Of a stretch of 64,000 bases of DNA, positions 35,208-44,501 are shown piece by piece. Source of the DNA: G963665185 sp049723905 (GTDB lineage Bacteria > Desulfobacterota > Desulfovibrionia > Desulfovibrionales > Desulfovibrionaceae). Under the pieces are notes generated by a model. It was not told the origin of the DNA, did no database searches, and saw only the letters and a list, made by a program, of their open reading frames with translations. Location: positions 1,116,001 through 1,180,000 of the forward strand of contig NZ_JBJKFD010000001.1 in assembly GCF_049723905.1 (NCBI RefSeq), written 5' to 3'. Each line of letters starts with the position of its first letter. Position 1 is the first letter of the stretch. The translations under genes and the position numbers were made by a program.

Positions 35208-35289
35208 TATTTATAGCAGCCGCGGTGCATTTCATTATCAGGTAGGCGCTGAAACGTTTATCTCATAGCCGATTATTTAAATTATTTTC

Positions 35290-35329
35290 TTGACACACCA
35301 TTCTTTATTTGAAAATGAATCTCAATATC
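35290..35329 (+). promoter_or_regulatory. probable Fur box and promoter region of the DUF4198 gene
   Basis: The 19 bases at 35311-35329 match the Fur consensus at 14 positions. TTGACA lies at 35290-35295; a matching -10 is not clear but would fall within the Fur box. Confidence 0.6.
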
Positions 35330-35424
35330 GCAACCTGTCCTTGCAAACCTAGCTTCAATTGAAAGGACACAAAACGGCTGAATTCAAATTCTCACACACT
35401 AACAGCTCAACAAAGGAACACGAA

Positions 35425-36192
35425 ATGACAAGAATTCTCTTTGCAGCTCTTGCCCTCTTTCTGACGTTTGGAAGCAATGCATTTGCGCACGATTTCTGGT
35501 TGAACTCCCAGGTTTCCGATACGGGCAGTGCCCAGGTTGACATCGGGTACGGGCACGACTTCCCCACTCCAGAAGACATCCCCTCCAAAAGGATACACCT
35601 TTTTGAAGCCCCACATCTGCTGAGCCCGCAAGGCGAAATTGAAATCAAGCAACAGGGACCAAACTACCACTATGTGGGACAAGCCGACAAAAACTTGAGT
35701 AACTACATGGCTATTGGCTCGTACAAGCTCACTTTCTGGTCCAAGGGGCCGGACGGATGGGATATGAAGACCCGTCTCCAAATGCCCGAAGCAAACTATT
35801 GTGAGCATGTCGGCATGTATGCCAAGGCGATTCCGCCCACAGGAACAGATGGCGACAATTCCTTTTTCAGCAAACCCACCGGCCTGCGTATGGAAATTAT
35901 CCCATTGGTCAATCCGTCTACTGTAAAGCCCGGCGGCAAGCTCCCGGTCCAAGTGCTGGTGGACGGAAAACCTGCCAAGACGGTCCTGGTCACGGCTACT
36001 TTTGGGGGATTTTCCGAGGGGGAAAGCAAGGCATTTTCAGGCCGCACCGATCTGCGGGGAAAAATCGACATCATCCCGCTGAAGGCCGGGTACTGGTTTG
36101 CCGAGGCAGAATATAAAAAGCCCTACCCTAACAGCAAAGAGTGCGACGAAACATACCTGCTGACCACCATGACCTTTCAAATCAACGAATAA
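35425..36192 (+). CDS. periplasmic DUF4198 protein, probable metal-uptake component
   Basis: 255 residues from ATG 35425, set by AAAGGA; the frame is open to 35359. Signal peptide about 1-20 (ILFAALALFLTFGSNAFA), mature protein starting HDFWLN, a His typical of DUF4198 and related nickel/cobalt-uptake proteins. Beta-rich C-terminal domain with KPGGKLPVQVLVDGKPAK, as in the family. Together with the Fur box upstream this points to iron or other metal handling in the periplasm. Monocistronic with its own terminator. Confidence 0.8.
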   Translation: MTRILFAALALFLTFGSNAFAHDFWLNSQVSDTGSAQVDIGYGHDFPTPEDIPSKRIHLFEAPHLLSPQGEIEIKQQGPNYHYVGQADKNLSNYMAIGSYKLTFWSKGPDGWDMKTRLQMPEANYCEHVGMYAKAIPPTGTDGDNSFFSKPTGLRMEIIPLVNPSTVKPGGKLPVQVLVDGKPAKTVLVTATFGGFSEGESKAFSGRTDLRGKIDIIPLKAGYWFAEAEYKKPYPNSKECDETYLLTTMTFQINE

Positions 36193-36250
36193 AACGGTCA
36201 TAATCCAACGACACCCAAGGCCGCACAAACCGTACGGACACTGATCTATT

Positions 36251-36287
36251 GCACTCCCCACGTCAAAAGAAGTGGGGAGTGCTTTTG
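36251..36287 (+). terminator. intrinsic terminator of the DUF4198 gene
   Basis: GCACTCCCCAC and GTGGGGAGTGC form an 11-bp perfect stem, followed by TTTT. Confidence 0.9.
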
Positions 36288-36299
36288 GAACGAATTCAT

Positions 36300-36475
36300 T
36301 TCCATGTCCTGCCCCCCAGCTCCATGAGTCCGAACCGACATCAGTCACCTTGTCCTGCCCCCCAAGCCGGGGAACCACCTGTAAGCCACATTGACCTGGA
36401 TTTGCCTTACAAGTGGCGTTCGCTCCGAAGACCAGACAGAGAACCCAAAAAACAGCACCTGTCTAGGCCGGAACT
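36300..36475 (-). pseudogene. decayed transposase fragment (IS1182/IS4-like)
   Basis: On the minus strand one frame reads SGLRSERHL and, after a shift, the next reads LVRQIQVNVAYRWFPGLGGQDKV. Together these match the well-known N-terminal block of IS1182-type transposases (SERQLVEEI...VNVAYRWFLGLDLTDKVPD). Stops and a frameshift break it, and the remainder of the gene is gone. TGTCCTGCCCCCCA occurs twice inside, 46 bp apart, a small internal duplication. It occupies the otherwise empty gap 36288-36757; from 36476 to 36757 I see nothing else except the lptD start region. Confidence 0.5.
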
Positions 36476-36757
36476 TTCCCAGATTTTCTTATGCGGCCCC
36501 ATGTCAAGGACCCCGTAATTCTTTGTTCTCATCGATGAATGGATGATCGTGTGGATTTCGTCATGTCGGGCTCGCATGGTTTAGGTTTCACTCGTGTTGT
36601 TGCCAGCAAAACCCGGAAGTGCCTCCATGGTATTTTAATGTGTTTTTCCCGCCACTCAAGCCCGTTCCCATTCTTGTGGTACGGAAGTGTTGTGTGCTAT
36701 CACCGGACCGATCAATATTTATGAATCCTGACCGGCCTCTACCGGAGAACACACGCC

Positions 36758-39220
36758 TTGCACCCCCGTACACAGACCATAATGACCGAACAAGTCCGAA
36801 AGCCTCTTTCGATATTCCTTTTGTCGCTTCTCCTGCTGGCATTTGCCTGCCCTTTTGAAGCAACCGCAGCCCCTTCTCCGACAACACTTCCAGCCAAGAA
36901 AAAGGCCGCACCGGGAAAAGCCACGCAGCAGATCAGCCAATGGCGGCTCTTTGCCGACGACCTGCACGGAAACAGCAAATCGGAAATCATCGTGGCAACC
37001 GGCAATGCCACCCTCATTCAGGCCAGGCCGAAGGAAAAAGTTACTGAAAAAAATATTGCCGACCACAACTTTCTGCAGGCAGACAAAGCACGCTACTATA
37101 GCTCCAACGGATGGGTTTATCTGGAAGGACACGTACGCGGGCGCTGGGACGATTACGAGATGTACGCGGAAAAGGCGGAATTCGACCTGCAATCCAAACG
37201 CGGGAAACTTACCAACGGCGTCATTTTTGCCAGAGGGCCGCATGTTATCATTCAGGGCGAGCACATAGAAAAAACAGGCACCCAAACCTACACGTTTCAC
37301 AATGCCGAGATTACGTCCTGCAAAGGCGACCGCCCGGCATGGTCCATCCGCGTGGACAGCGGTGACCTGACAATGGATGGATACGCCACCCTGTGGAACC
37401 CCAGATTCCGGGTCAAAAACGTCCCCATCCTTTACTCACCGTGGGCCACGGTCCCCATCAAAAACGACCGTGAATCCGGGCTGCTCTTTCCCGAGTTCGG
37501 TTCGTCCAGCCGGTTGGGAACATATTACAGCCAACCGCTGTATTGGGCCATCAACGAGGAGCAGGACGCCACCCTGTACGGCACGTTCATGGACAAACGC
37601 GGCGACATGGGTGGGCTGGAATACCGAATTGCCACGGACGCCGAAACCCAGGGTATTTGGCAGTTCGACTGGTTGTACGACAAAGTGACGGCTCCTACTT
37701 TTGGTTCCGAGGACGACCAGTTTACCGGCGACGGGCTTGTACGCTCCAACCACAACCGCTACTGGCTGCGCGGAAAATACGATGGCTGGCTGGTCGACCC
37801 CAAGATAAAAATGAAGTTCGACCTGGACTATGCTTCGGACCAGGACTACCTGCGCACCTTTACACTTGGGCACTCCGATTACGACCTGGTGCGCCAGTCC
37901 TTTTTGGACAGATTCGGCCGGGGAATGGATGTCCAGGATGCCAAGGAACGTACATCCTCCCTGCTGATTACCCGAGCCTGGGATGCAGCCTGGGCCGTAA
38001 ACGTCAAGGCACAGTGGACACAGAATTTTGAATACATGAACGGCAACCTGCCCGTTGATAAAAACCCGACGGCCCAGACGCTGCCCGAAGTGACTGCCTA
38101 CGCCTACAAGCAGCAACTGCTCGACACGCCTTTGGAATTTGAAGGAGACGCCGGGCTGGCCTATTTCTACCGCCGCTATGGCAATAATGGCGCGCGGTTC
38201 GACATCCACCCCAAGGTCAGCCTGCCCCTGACGAATACCTACGGCAGCATCATCCCCACCGTGGGATGGCGGCAGACATCCTGGGCCATGGATTATGAAG
38301 ACAATCCGGCCGGACGCTCGAACGATGAATATCTGAGCCGCGGCCTGCCCGACGTGAACATTACCGCTTTTTCGGAAATATTCCGCGTGTTCGGGCTGGA
38401 CTATGACCACAGCTCTCTGCGCCCGGTAAAGGCCAATGCAGGGAAAGCCGCATGGACGGAAATGCGCCATGCCATTCAGCCGCGCCTGGAATACAACTAC
38501 GTCCCCTTTCTGGATCAGGAAGAATATCCGGACTTTTCCAACCCCGGCCAGCTTGACGGAACCGACAGGCCCGACCGGATAAATGCCCGTCACGAACTCC
38601 GTTACTCTCTTATCAACTATCTGAGCAGAAAACGTGTGGCGGTCACCAAAGTACCCGGCAGCAAGGGCACGGAGTTCACCCAAAGTTCGCGTTACAACGA
38701 ATTCCTCCGTGTGCGCCTGGAACAGGCCTTCAACATTCGAGAAGCCGAACGGACCGAGGAACTCGATGAATACAAACGCCGTCCGTTCAGCGACCTGCTG
38801 GGACATGTAACCATCAGCCCGTGGCAGTACATCGCTCTTAACTCCAAGTCGTACTTCTCCTTTTATGAAGACGCACTGACACAGCAGGAATTTTACACCA
38901 GCCTGACGTATCCCAAAGTGGGCGTTTTCTCGTTGGGTTATACCTATTACAGACCCGTCGACGAATATGACCGCCAACGCACACAGGAATTAAATATGCT
39001 GGATATGCGGGCACACCTGACTCTGCCCTACAGTTTCCTGCTGGCTGGTCGCTATCAGGTGGATATTTTTGAAGATCACGACGTAACCAAAGAGCTGATC
39101 CTGACCTATCGCCACCAATGCTATGATTTCAGCCTTCGTTATGCCGACACGCGCTACGATACGCAGATCTCCATCTGGTTCACCATCATGGGCTTCAACA
39201 CACCGGCCATGGGGCTTTAA
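36758..39220 (+). CDS. lptD: LPS-assembly outer-membrane protein LptD
   Basis: 820 residues from TTG 36758 with GGAG ten bases upstream; an ATG at 36782 would remove eight residues and lacks a ribosome site. Signal peptide to about residue 38 (FLLSLLLLAFACPFEATAA). The OstA/LptA-like domain (about 60-200) has LQADKARYYSSNGWVYLEGHV, then the LPS-export barrel with VPILYSPWATVPIKNDRESG and LFPEFGSSSRLGTYYSQPLY. Places lipopolysaccharide in the outer leaflet with LptE. Directly followed by mutL. Confidence 0.92.
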   Translation: MHPRTQTIMTEQVRKPLSIFLLSLLLLAFACPFEATAAPSPTTLPAKKKAAPGKATQQISQWRLFADDLHGNSKSEIIVATGNATLIQARPKEKVTEKNIADHNFLQADKARYYSSNGWVYLEGHVRGRWDDYEMYAEKAEFDLQSKRGKLTNGVIFARGPHVIIQGEHIEKTGTQTYTFHNAEITSCKGDRPAWSIRVDSGDLTMDGYATLWNPRFRVKNVPILYSPWATVPIKNDRESGLLFPEFGSSSRLGTYYSQPLYWAINEEQDATLYGTFMDKRGDMGGLEYRIATDAETQGIWQFDWLYDKVTAPTFGSEDDQFTGDGLVRSNHNRYWLRGKYDGWLVDPKIKMKFDLDYASDQDYLRTFTLGHSDYDLVRQSFLDRFGRGMDVQDAKERTSSLLITRAWDAAWAVNVKAQWTQNFEYMNGNLPVDKNPTAQTLPEVTAYAYKQQLLDTPLEFEGDAGLAYFYRRYGNNGARFDIHPKVSLPLTNTYGSIIPTVGWRQTSWAMDYEDNPAGRSNDEYLSRGLPDVNITAFSEIFRVFGLDYDHSSLRPVKANAGKAAWTEMRHAIQPRLEYNYVPFLDQEEYPDFSNPGQLDGTDRPDRINARHELRYSLINYLSRKRVAVTKVPGSKGTEFTQSSRYNEFLRVRLEQAFNIREAERTEELDEYKRRPFSDLLGHVTISPWQYIALNSKSYFSFYEDALTQQEFYTSLTYPKVGVFSLGYTYYRPVDEYDRQRTQELNMLDMRAHLTLPYSFLLAGRYQVDIFEDHDVTKELILTYRHQCYDFSLRYADTRYDTQISIWFTIMGFNTPAMGL

Positions 39221-39221
39221 A

Positions 39222-41159
39222 ATGGCCCAGCAACGAGCCATCCGCCCGCTGCCGCCCGAACTGGCCAACCAAATAGCAGCCGGTGAGGTGGTGGAACGCC
39301 CGGCCAGCGTCATCAAGGAAATGGCGGAAAACAGCCTGGACGCGGGAGCCGATTCCATTGCAGTGAACATCGAACACGGGGGGCAGTCGCTCATCCGAAT
39401 GGTCGACAACGGCTACGGTATTGTTCCAGACCAGCTGGAGCTGGCCGTCACACGCCACGCCACCAGCAAGATCGCATCCCTGCCCGACCTGAGCCGTATC
39501 CAAAGCCTTGGTTTTAGAGGCGAGGCCCTGGCCAGCGTCTGTTCGGTTTCACGCTTTCGCATTGCCTCCCGCCCGCACGACGCCGAAGAAGGTGCAGAAC
39601 TGAGTGTTGAATTTGGTTCCCTCTCCCCGGTGCGGCCTACTGCCATGCGTCCGGGAACCATCGTTGAGGTTCACGACCTCTTCGCCAATGTTCCGGCCCG
39701 ACTGAAATTTCTCAAGACCGAGCCAACTGAAGCCAAGCGCTGCCATGATGCGCTGTTCCGTCTGGCATTGGGCGCGCCGCATGCAGGGTTCAGCTTTACA
39801 TCAAATGGTCGCCAGCTGTTCGACTTTCCGCCGGGACAATCATTGATAGACCGCCTGTCCCTGGCTTGGCCTCCGGCTTTGTGCGAAGAGCTCACCCCCT
39901 TTGATCTCACACGCGAGGACATGCGTGCCCACGGGCTTGCCGGTTCTCCCATGAAGGCCCAGGGCAGAGCCGACCGCATGTTGTTTTTCGTCAACAACCG
40001 CCCCGTGGCCGACAAAATTCTGCTGCAGGCCGCACGCGATGCCTACAAGGGCCGGCTGCTGGCCCGGGAATATCCGCAGATCGTCCTTTTTCTGGAGCTT
40101 TCGCCCACGGACGTGGACGTCAATGTGCATCCGGCAAAAATGGAAGTACGCTTCCGCTACGAACGCGAGGTTTTCGGCCTTATCCGGGCCGCTGTTCTGT
40201 CCGCCCTGGAACGATCCGAAGGCATGGGCCGGGAAATGGAATACGAAGGGCTCCCGTCCACCGCATTGCATTCGGGAATTCAGCCCGATCAACGCGCAAC
40301 AGAACATCCTGCCAGTGAAAGCCTCCCTCTGTCTCCCAAATTCCCCACCTACAAGGAGTTCAAGGAACCGGGCCGTCTGCCACTGACGCCGTCCCCTTCC
40401 ACATCTCCCTTTCCCGGACTGTCTGGACGTTCATCTACCTCCAGGGAAGCAACACGTGGGCTCTCATCGGGAGTTGCAGAAGAAACAACAGACTTTTTGG
40501 CAAGCAACGATGCTCCCAATATTCAACAGAATATTCCGAGGACACCGGATTTCCAGGATACAGCTCCCTCCCGTCCGGCTCAAATATTTGGTGAGCATCG
40601 TGAACGCGTGGTAAACGGCATGGCCTACTTGGGGCAGATTGCCGGAACCTACCTTATTTTGCGCCTGCCGGATGGCAGTCTCGGGCTGCTGGACCAACAT
40701 GCTGCGCACGAACGAGTGCTCTACGAGGCCATGCGCCAAAGGGGCGAACACGGCAATTCGCACCCCCTGGCCATTCCCATGGACATGCCCCTGCATCCCA
40801 GCGAACGCTCCCGGTTGGAAGAAATCTGGGGGCGGCTCAAATCCGTCGGTTTCACCTTTGGAGAAACCACGGAAAAAAGCCTTCAGGTAACGGGCGTTCC
40901 GCCCAGCCTGGAACCGGGAAAGGCTCTGGAATATCTGCGTTCCGTGCTTTCGGAGCAGGCCACGGACATCCGGGACATCTGGATAATGCTTTCCTGCAAG
41001 GCCGCCATCAAGGCAGGCGACGAATTGGCCCTGGATGAAGCGTTGGCCCTCTTGGAGACATGGAGCACCACGCAGGACAAGGAATATTGCCCTCATGGCC
41101 GCCCGGCCCTGGTTCGCTTTGGCGAAAAGGAGCTGGAACGACTTTTCAAACGCAAGTAA
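39222..41159 (+). CDS. mutL: DNA mismatch repair protein MutL, endonuclease type
   Basis: 645 residues from ATG 39222, one base after the lptD stop; the longer frame lies in lptD. N-terminal GHKL ATPase: IAAGEVVERPASVIKEMAEN, DNGYGI, HATSKI, GFRGEAL. A Pro/Ser-rich linker (about 340-450) is followed by the C-terminal domain, which contains DQHAAHERVLYE, exactly the DQHA(X)2E(X)4E metal-binding motif of MutL proteins with endonuclease activity. So mismatch repair here is expected to be MutH-independent. Confidence 0.95.
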   Translation: MAQQRAIRPLPPELANQIAAGEVVERPASVIKEMAENSLDAGADSIAVNIEHGGQSLIRMVDNGYGIVPDQLELAVTRHATSKIASLPDLSRIQSLGFRGEALASVCSVSRFRIASRPHDAEEGAELSVEFGSLSPVRPTAMRPGTIVEVHDLFANVPARLKFLKTEPTEAKRCHDALFRLALGAPHAGFSFTSNGRQLFDFPPGQSLIDRLSLAWPPALCEELTPFDLTREDMRAHGLAGSPMKAQGRADRMLFFVNNRPVADKILLQAARDAYKGRLLAREYPQIVLFLELSPTDVDVNVHPAKMEVRFRYEREVFGLIRAAVLSALERSEGMGREMEYEGLPSTALHSGIQPDQRATEHPASESLPLSPKFPTYKEFKEPGRLPLTPSPSTSPFPGLSGRSSTSREATRGLSSGVAEETTDFLASNDAPNIQQNIPRTPDFQDTAPSRPAQIFGEHRERVVNGMAYLGQIAGTYLILRLPDGSLGLLDQHAAHERVLYEAMRQRGEHGNSHPLAIPMDMPLHPSERSRLEEIWGRLKSVGFTFGETTEKSLQVTGVPPSLEPGKALEYLRSVLSEQATDIRDIWIMLSCKAAIKAGDELALDEALALLETWSTTQDKEYCPHGRPALVRFGEKELERLFKRK

Positions 41160-41172
41160 CAAATCGCATTTT

Positions 41173-41220
41173 AAATACAAACGCCCCACCCGTTATCTAC
41201 GGATGGGGCGTTTGTATTTT
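41173..41220. terminator. bidirectional terminator between mutL and the MFS gene
   Basis: AAATACAAACGCCCCA and TGGGGCGTTTGTATTT form a 16-bp perfect stem with A's before and T's after, so it can serve both convergent genes. Confidence 0.92.
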
Positions 41221-41262
41221 GAACCTCAATAAAACAGCATCCTGGCAGAAGCTGCTTTTTGC

Positions 41263-42786
41263 CTACGTGTCTGGATGCTGCCCGCCAATACTTTCCAGAC
41301 TCACACCCTTGGTTTCGATGCCGAACCTCCAGGTGATGAACGCCCCCACAAGGGACGTGCCCACCAAAATATACAGAAGAGTCTGCGTTCCGATATCCTT
41401 TAGCAGAACCGGAAACAAAAACGCGGTAAGCACCGCTCCCATTTTGGCAGCAGACGCGGTAAACCCGGCTCCCTTACCCCGGACATGAGTGGGAAAAACT
41501 TCCCCGGCCAGCAGATACGTCATGGCATTGGGACCGATGTTGGTCATAAAGCTGAAAAGCATGAAGCCAGTGAAAAGAAAAAACATCTTTTCACTCCCAT
41601 GAGTATCTATGGACATGGACGCCAGAAAAAGGCCGACAGCACAACCTATAAAACCGAAAATCTGCAGCCGGATGCGCCCTACGCGATCTACCAGCAGCAC
41701 GGCGGCGACGATGCCGAACAACAGAAGCATGTCGATGACAGCCGCGCCTTTGGCAGCCAGCATGTCGTTGCAAATGATATCAGCGAGGTTGCGGGCGTGC
41801 TGGGCCTTGTGCCCCAGAACCGTTGCCAGAATGGTTGGAGTGAAGATGCCGATACCGTAGGTTCCCAGATCCTGCAGAAACCAGGGGACAGCCGCCAAAA
41901 TGGTAGCCCGTCTGTTGCCGTTCCGAAACAATTCCGCGTATCCTCTGCTGGAAGACGTCTGTCTGCTGTTGCGACTCTCCGGCAAGGCCAGTGAAATATT
42001 AGTGGGATACAGGGGAGCGCGAAACAGCAATTTTTTGATGGCTTGTTCCGCCTCGCGTATGCGCCCTTTGGAGACAAGCCAGTGACTGCTGTCCGGAATG
42101 AAAAACCGCCCGACAGTTACCAGAACGGCCGGGATTATTGCAGTGGCGTACATCCAGCGCCAAGCCCCCAAGGTGGGGTTATTATAAAGAATCAGAAACC
42201 CGACAGCCGTGCCCGCAATGGCCCCCACTGCCTGGAACGCAAACGCGCTCAGCACAAGCTTGCCCCGGTCCGTACTGGGGATGCTCTCGAAAATCACCAT
42301 GTGCGCCGTGGGGTAGTCGCATCCCAACGCGGTTCCCATGCCGAAGAGAAAAACAAGCAGCCAGAAATACCCGGGAGACATCACCAGCAAGGCGAGACAA
42401 AGAACAAAGATAACCATCTCCGCAATAAACATACGCTTGCGACCGTAATGATCGGACAAGCTGCCCAATGCCGTGGCCCCGACCAAAATACCCAACAAGG
42501 GCGCCGCCCCCACTATACCCTTTTCCAACGCGCCGAGCTGAAACTCCTTGACGATGAGCGGCAAAGCCACACCGGTAATAAAGACCACAAGCCCTTCAAA
42601 AAATTTGCCTGCCGAGGCCAAGGCCCAGATGCGCCACTGCATCTTGGTCATGGGGATTGAAGGGGCAACCGTCCCGTCCGCCCAATACGGGGTCTCGTCT
42701 ATATATTCCTGCACTGTCTTGGCGTGGACAGCCCGTGTCATGTCGCTGCGTTTGAGCCCCTCGAAATTACTATCCGCTACATTCAT
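41263..42786 (-). CDS. major facilitator superfamily transporter (sugar-porter-like)
   Basis: 507 residues, 12 predicted membrane segments after a soluble N-terminus of about 55 residues. MFS loop motif GSLSDHYGRKRMF between segments 2 and 3, and PDSSHWLVSKGRIREAEQAI after segment 6, as in the sugar-porter/metabolite-H+ symporter group, with the C-half motif GEVFPTHVRGKGAGF. The substrate is not identifiable. An in-frame ATG at 42741 is an alternative start. Monocistronic. Confidence 0.87.
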   Translation of the reverse strand: MNVADSNFEGLKRSDMTRAVHAKTVQEYIDETPYWADGTVAPSIPMTKMQWRIWALASAGKFFEGLVVFITGVALPLIVKEFQLGALEKGIVGAAPLLGILVGATALGSLSDHYGRKRMFIAEMVIFVLCLALLVMSPGYFWLLVFLFGMGTALGCDYPTAHMVIFESIPSTDRGKLVLSAFAFQAVGAIAGTAVGFLILYNNPTLGAWRWMYATAIIPAVLVTVGRFFIPDSSHWLVSKGRIREAEQAIKKLLFRAPLYPTNISLALPESRNSRQTSSSRGYAELFRNGNRRATILAAVPWFLQDLGTYGIGIFTPTILATVLGHKAQHARNLADIICNDMLAAKGAAVIDMLLLFGIVAAVLLVDRVGRIRLQIFGFIGCAVGLFLASMSIDTHGSEKMFFLFTGFMLFSFMTNIGPNAMTYLLAGEVFPTHVRGKGAGFTASAAKMGAVLTAFLFPVLLKDIGTQTLLYILVGTSLVGAFITWRFGIETKGVSLESIGGQHPDT

Positions 42787-42960
42787 CCCGCCCCCATTTT
42801 GCCTAAAATATCATTTCGCGCACATCTTTCCAAAGAAATATCGTTTTCTATAGCCGGAGCACAATAAAAACGAGGTATAGCAACCATATGACGAGGGCAT
42901 GTCAAATTTACCAAAGCGGGCGGAAGATAAGACTGCTGCGCTTTCCATGGCGCATAAAAT

Positions 42961-42988
42961 GAAAAGCCCCGGAAATCCGGGGCCTTTA
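42961..42988 (-). terminator. intrinsic terminator of hldD
   Basis: On the minus strand GCCCCGG-ATTT-CCGGGGC is followed by TTTT. A second hairpin, AGGACAAG/CTTGTCCT, lies at 43013-43040. The rest of 42787-43084 is the MFS leader and has no gene. Confidence 0.85.
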
Positions 42989-43084
42989 TTACAAACTGGG
43001 GCGCACTTTATAAGGACAAGAGTTGCAGAAAACTTGTCCTCACATACCTTGAGGCAGATACCCTAGGTGATTACAGACACGGCA

Positions 43085-44077
43085 TTAGTCGCCGTAGGTA
43101 TCCATGTATGGATCGTCCTTGTTCAGGTAGTTGACCACATAGTCCCGCACGCCCTGCTCCAGGGGGGTGAACTCGGCCTTGTAGCCAGCGCTACGCAGCT
43201 TGTCCACGGGAGCCTGGGTAAAGTACTGATATTTTTCACGCAAATGGTCCGGCATGTCGATATACTCGATTTTCGGCTCACGTCCCATGGCTGCAAAAAC
43301 CGCATTGGCGAGATCATTCCAGGTGCGCGCCTTGCCCGTGCCCACGTTGAACACACCGTTGGCATGTGGGTTTTCCAGGAACCAGGCCATCACGTCCACA
43401 ATATCCTTCACATAAATGAAGTCGCGCTTTTGCTCGCCGTTGCCGTAGTCGTCACGATAGGAGCGGAACAACTTGAGCGTGCCGGTATCGGTGATCTGCT
43501 TGTGCGCCTTGCAGACCACGCTCATCATGTCGCCCTTGTGGTATTCGTTGGGGCCGTACACATTGAAAAACTTGAGGCTGACCAGGGCCTGCAGAATACC
43601 TTGGCGGTATGCCCAAAGGTCGAACAATTGCTTGGAATATCCGTACATGTTCAGGGGCTTGAGCACCCGCATGGTCTGGATGTCATCGTTAAATCCCTGC
43701 GAACCGTCGCCGTAGGTCGCGCCGCTGGAAGCATTGATGAAACGGACTCCGTTCTGCAGGCTGAACTTGGCCAGAAGTTGGCTGAAACGATAGTTGTTGG
43801 ACATGAGAAATTCAGCGTCCGTTTCCGTGGTGGACGAACACGCTCCCATGTGCACAATCGCCTGCAGGCCTTCAAAGGGATTCTTCTCCGACTGATCCAA
43901 CGCCACCATCAACTGGTCGCGGTGCAAATAATCCGAGTAGCGCAGTCCTGTAAGATTCTTCCACTTTTCCTCGTGACCGAGGTTATCCACAATGAGAATA
44001 TTGTCGAAACCCATGGTGTTGAGTTTCCAAACCATGGCGCTGCCGATAAACCCTGCGCCTCCGGTGACGATAATCAT
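43085..44077 (-). CDS. hldD: ADP-L-glycero-D-manno-heptose-6-epimerase
   Basis: 330 residues from ATG 44077, set by AAGGAG five bases upstream; the open frame to 44176 has no start signal. Rossmann motif VTGGAGFIGSAMVWKL, HldD-specific FDNILIVDNL, catalytic SSGATYG and YGYSK, plus FFNVYGPNEYHKGDM. Converts ADP-D,D-heptose to ADP-L,D-heptose for the lipopolysaccharide inner core. Functionally matches the lptD gene nearby. Confidence 0.93.
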   Translation of the reverse strand: MIIVTGGAGFIGSAMVWKLNTMGFDNILIVDNLGHEEKWKNLTGLRYSDYLHRDQLMVALDQSEKNPFEGLQAIVHMGACSSTTETDAEFLMSNNYRFSQLLAKFSLQNGVRFINASSGATYGDGSQGFNDDIQTMRVLKPLNMYGYSKQLFDLWAYRQGILQALVSLKFFNVYGPNEYHKGDMMSVVCKAHKQITDTGTLKLFRSYRDDYGNGEQKRDFIYVKDIVDVMAWFLENPHANGVFNVGTGKARTWNDLANAVFAAMGREPKIEYIDMPDHLREKYQYFTQAPVDKLRSAGYKAEFTPLEQGVRDYVVNYLNKDDPYMDTYGD

Positions 44078-44501
44078 ATGTTCTCCTTGAAATACGAACT
44101 CACATTTCGCCAGGCGCACTCGGTTGTGCGCGCTGCACGCGCCATGGGCGTCTATCCTGATGTCCGCAAAATACATTTACGGTTTTTGCGGAAAACCATA
44201 AATCAACAATACGTAGTTTTCAGACACATTCATGCCACTTCTGATGACGTATGGCGGACTCTGCCCACCGTCTTCGTGTCGCGAGTATTGCTGTCGCGGA
44301 CGCGCCACAATACATAAACCGCGGGTGGAGATAAAGCCGCCTGTTCCCATCGGGCCCCTTTGAACCGTCCCTACAGTGCGGGCCCCATGGACATTATATA
44401 CGGATGGGTTTAGCATTCGTCGTCATCTCCGGCCTCCCTCCCCCCCAACTGGCAAAAGGATCAAAAGCCGGGCTCACTTCATCGGACAAGGACCTAGATT
44501 T
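44078..44501. other. 424-bp divergent intergenic region
   Basis: Between hldD (minus) and the DsbA-like gene (plus). Frames present have no ribosome sites and unlikely composition. The part 44320-44480 is GC-rich. No clear promoter pair, hairpin or repeat was found. Confidence 0.45.

Noticed and set aside
36249..36518. 89-codon plus-strand frame after the DUF4198 gene
   Set aside because: It begins in the terminator hairpin and is opposite the transposase relic; no ribosome site.
37436..38977. 513-codon minus-strand frame over lptD
   Set aside because: Antisense shadow caused by codon bias of a GC-rich gene; no start signal.
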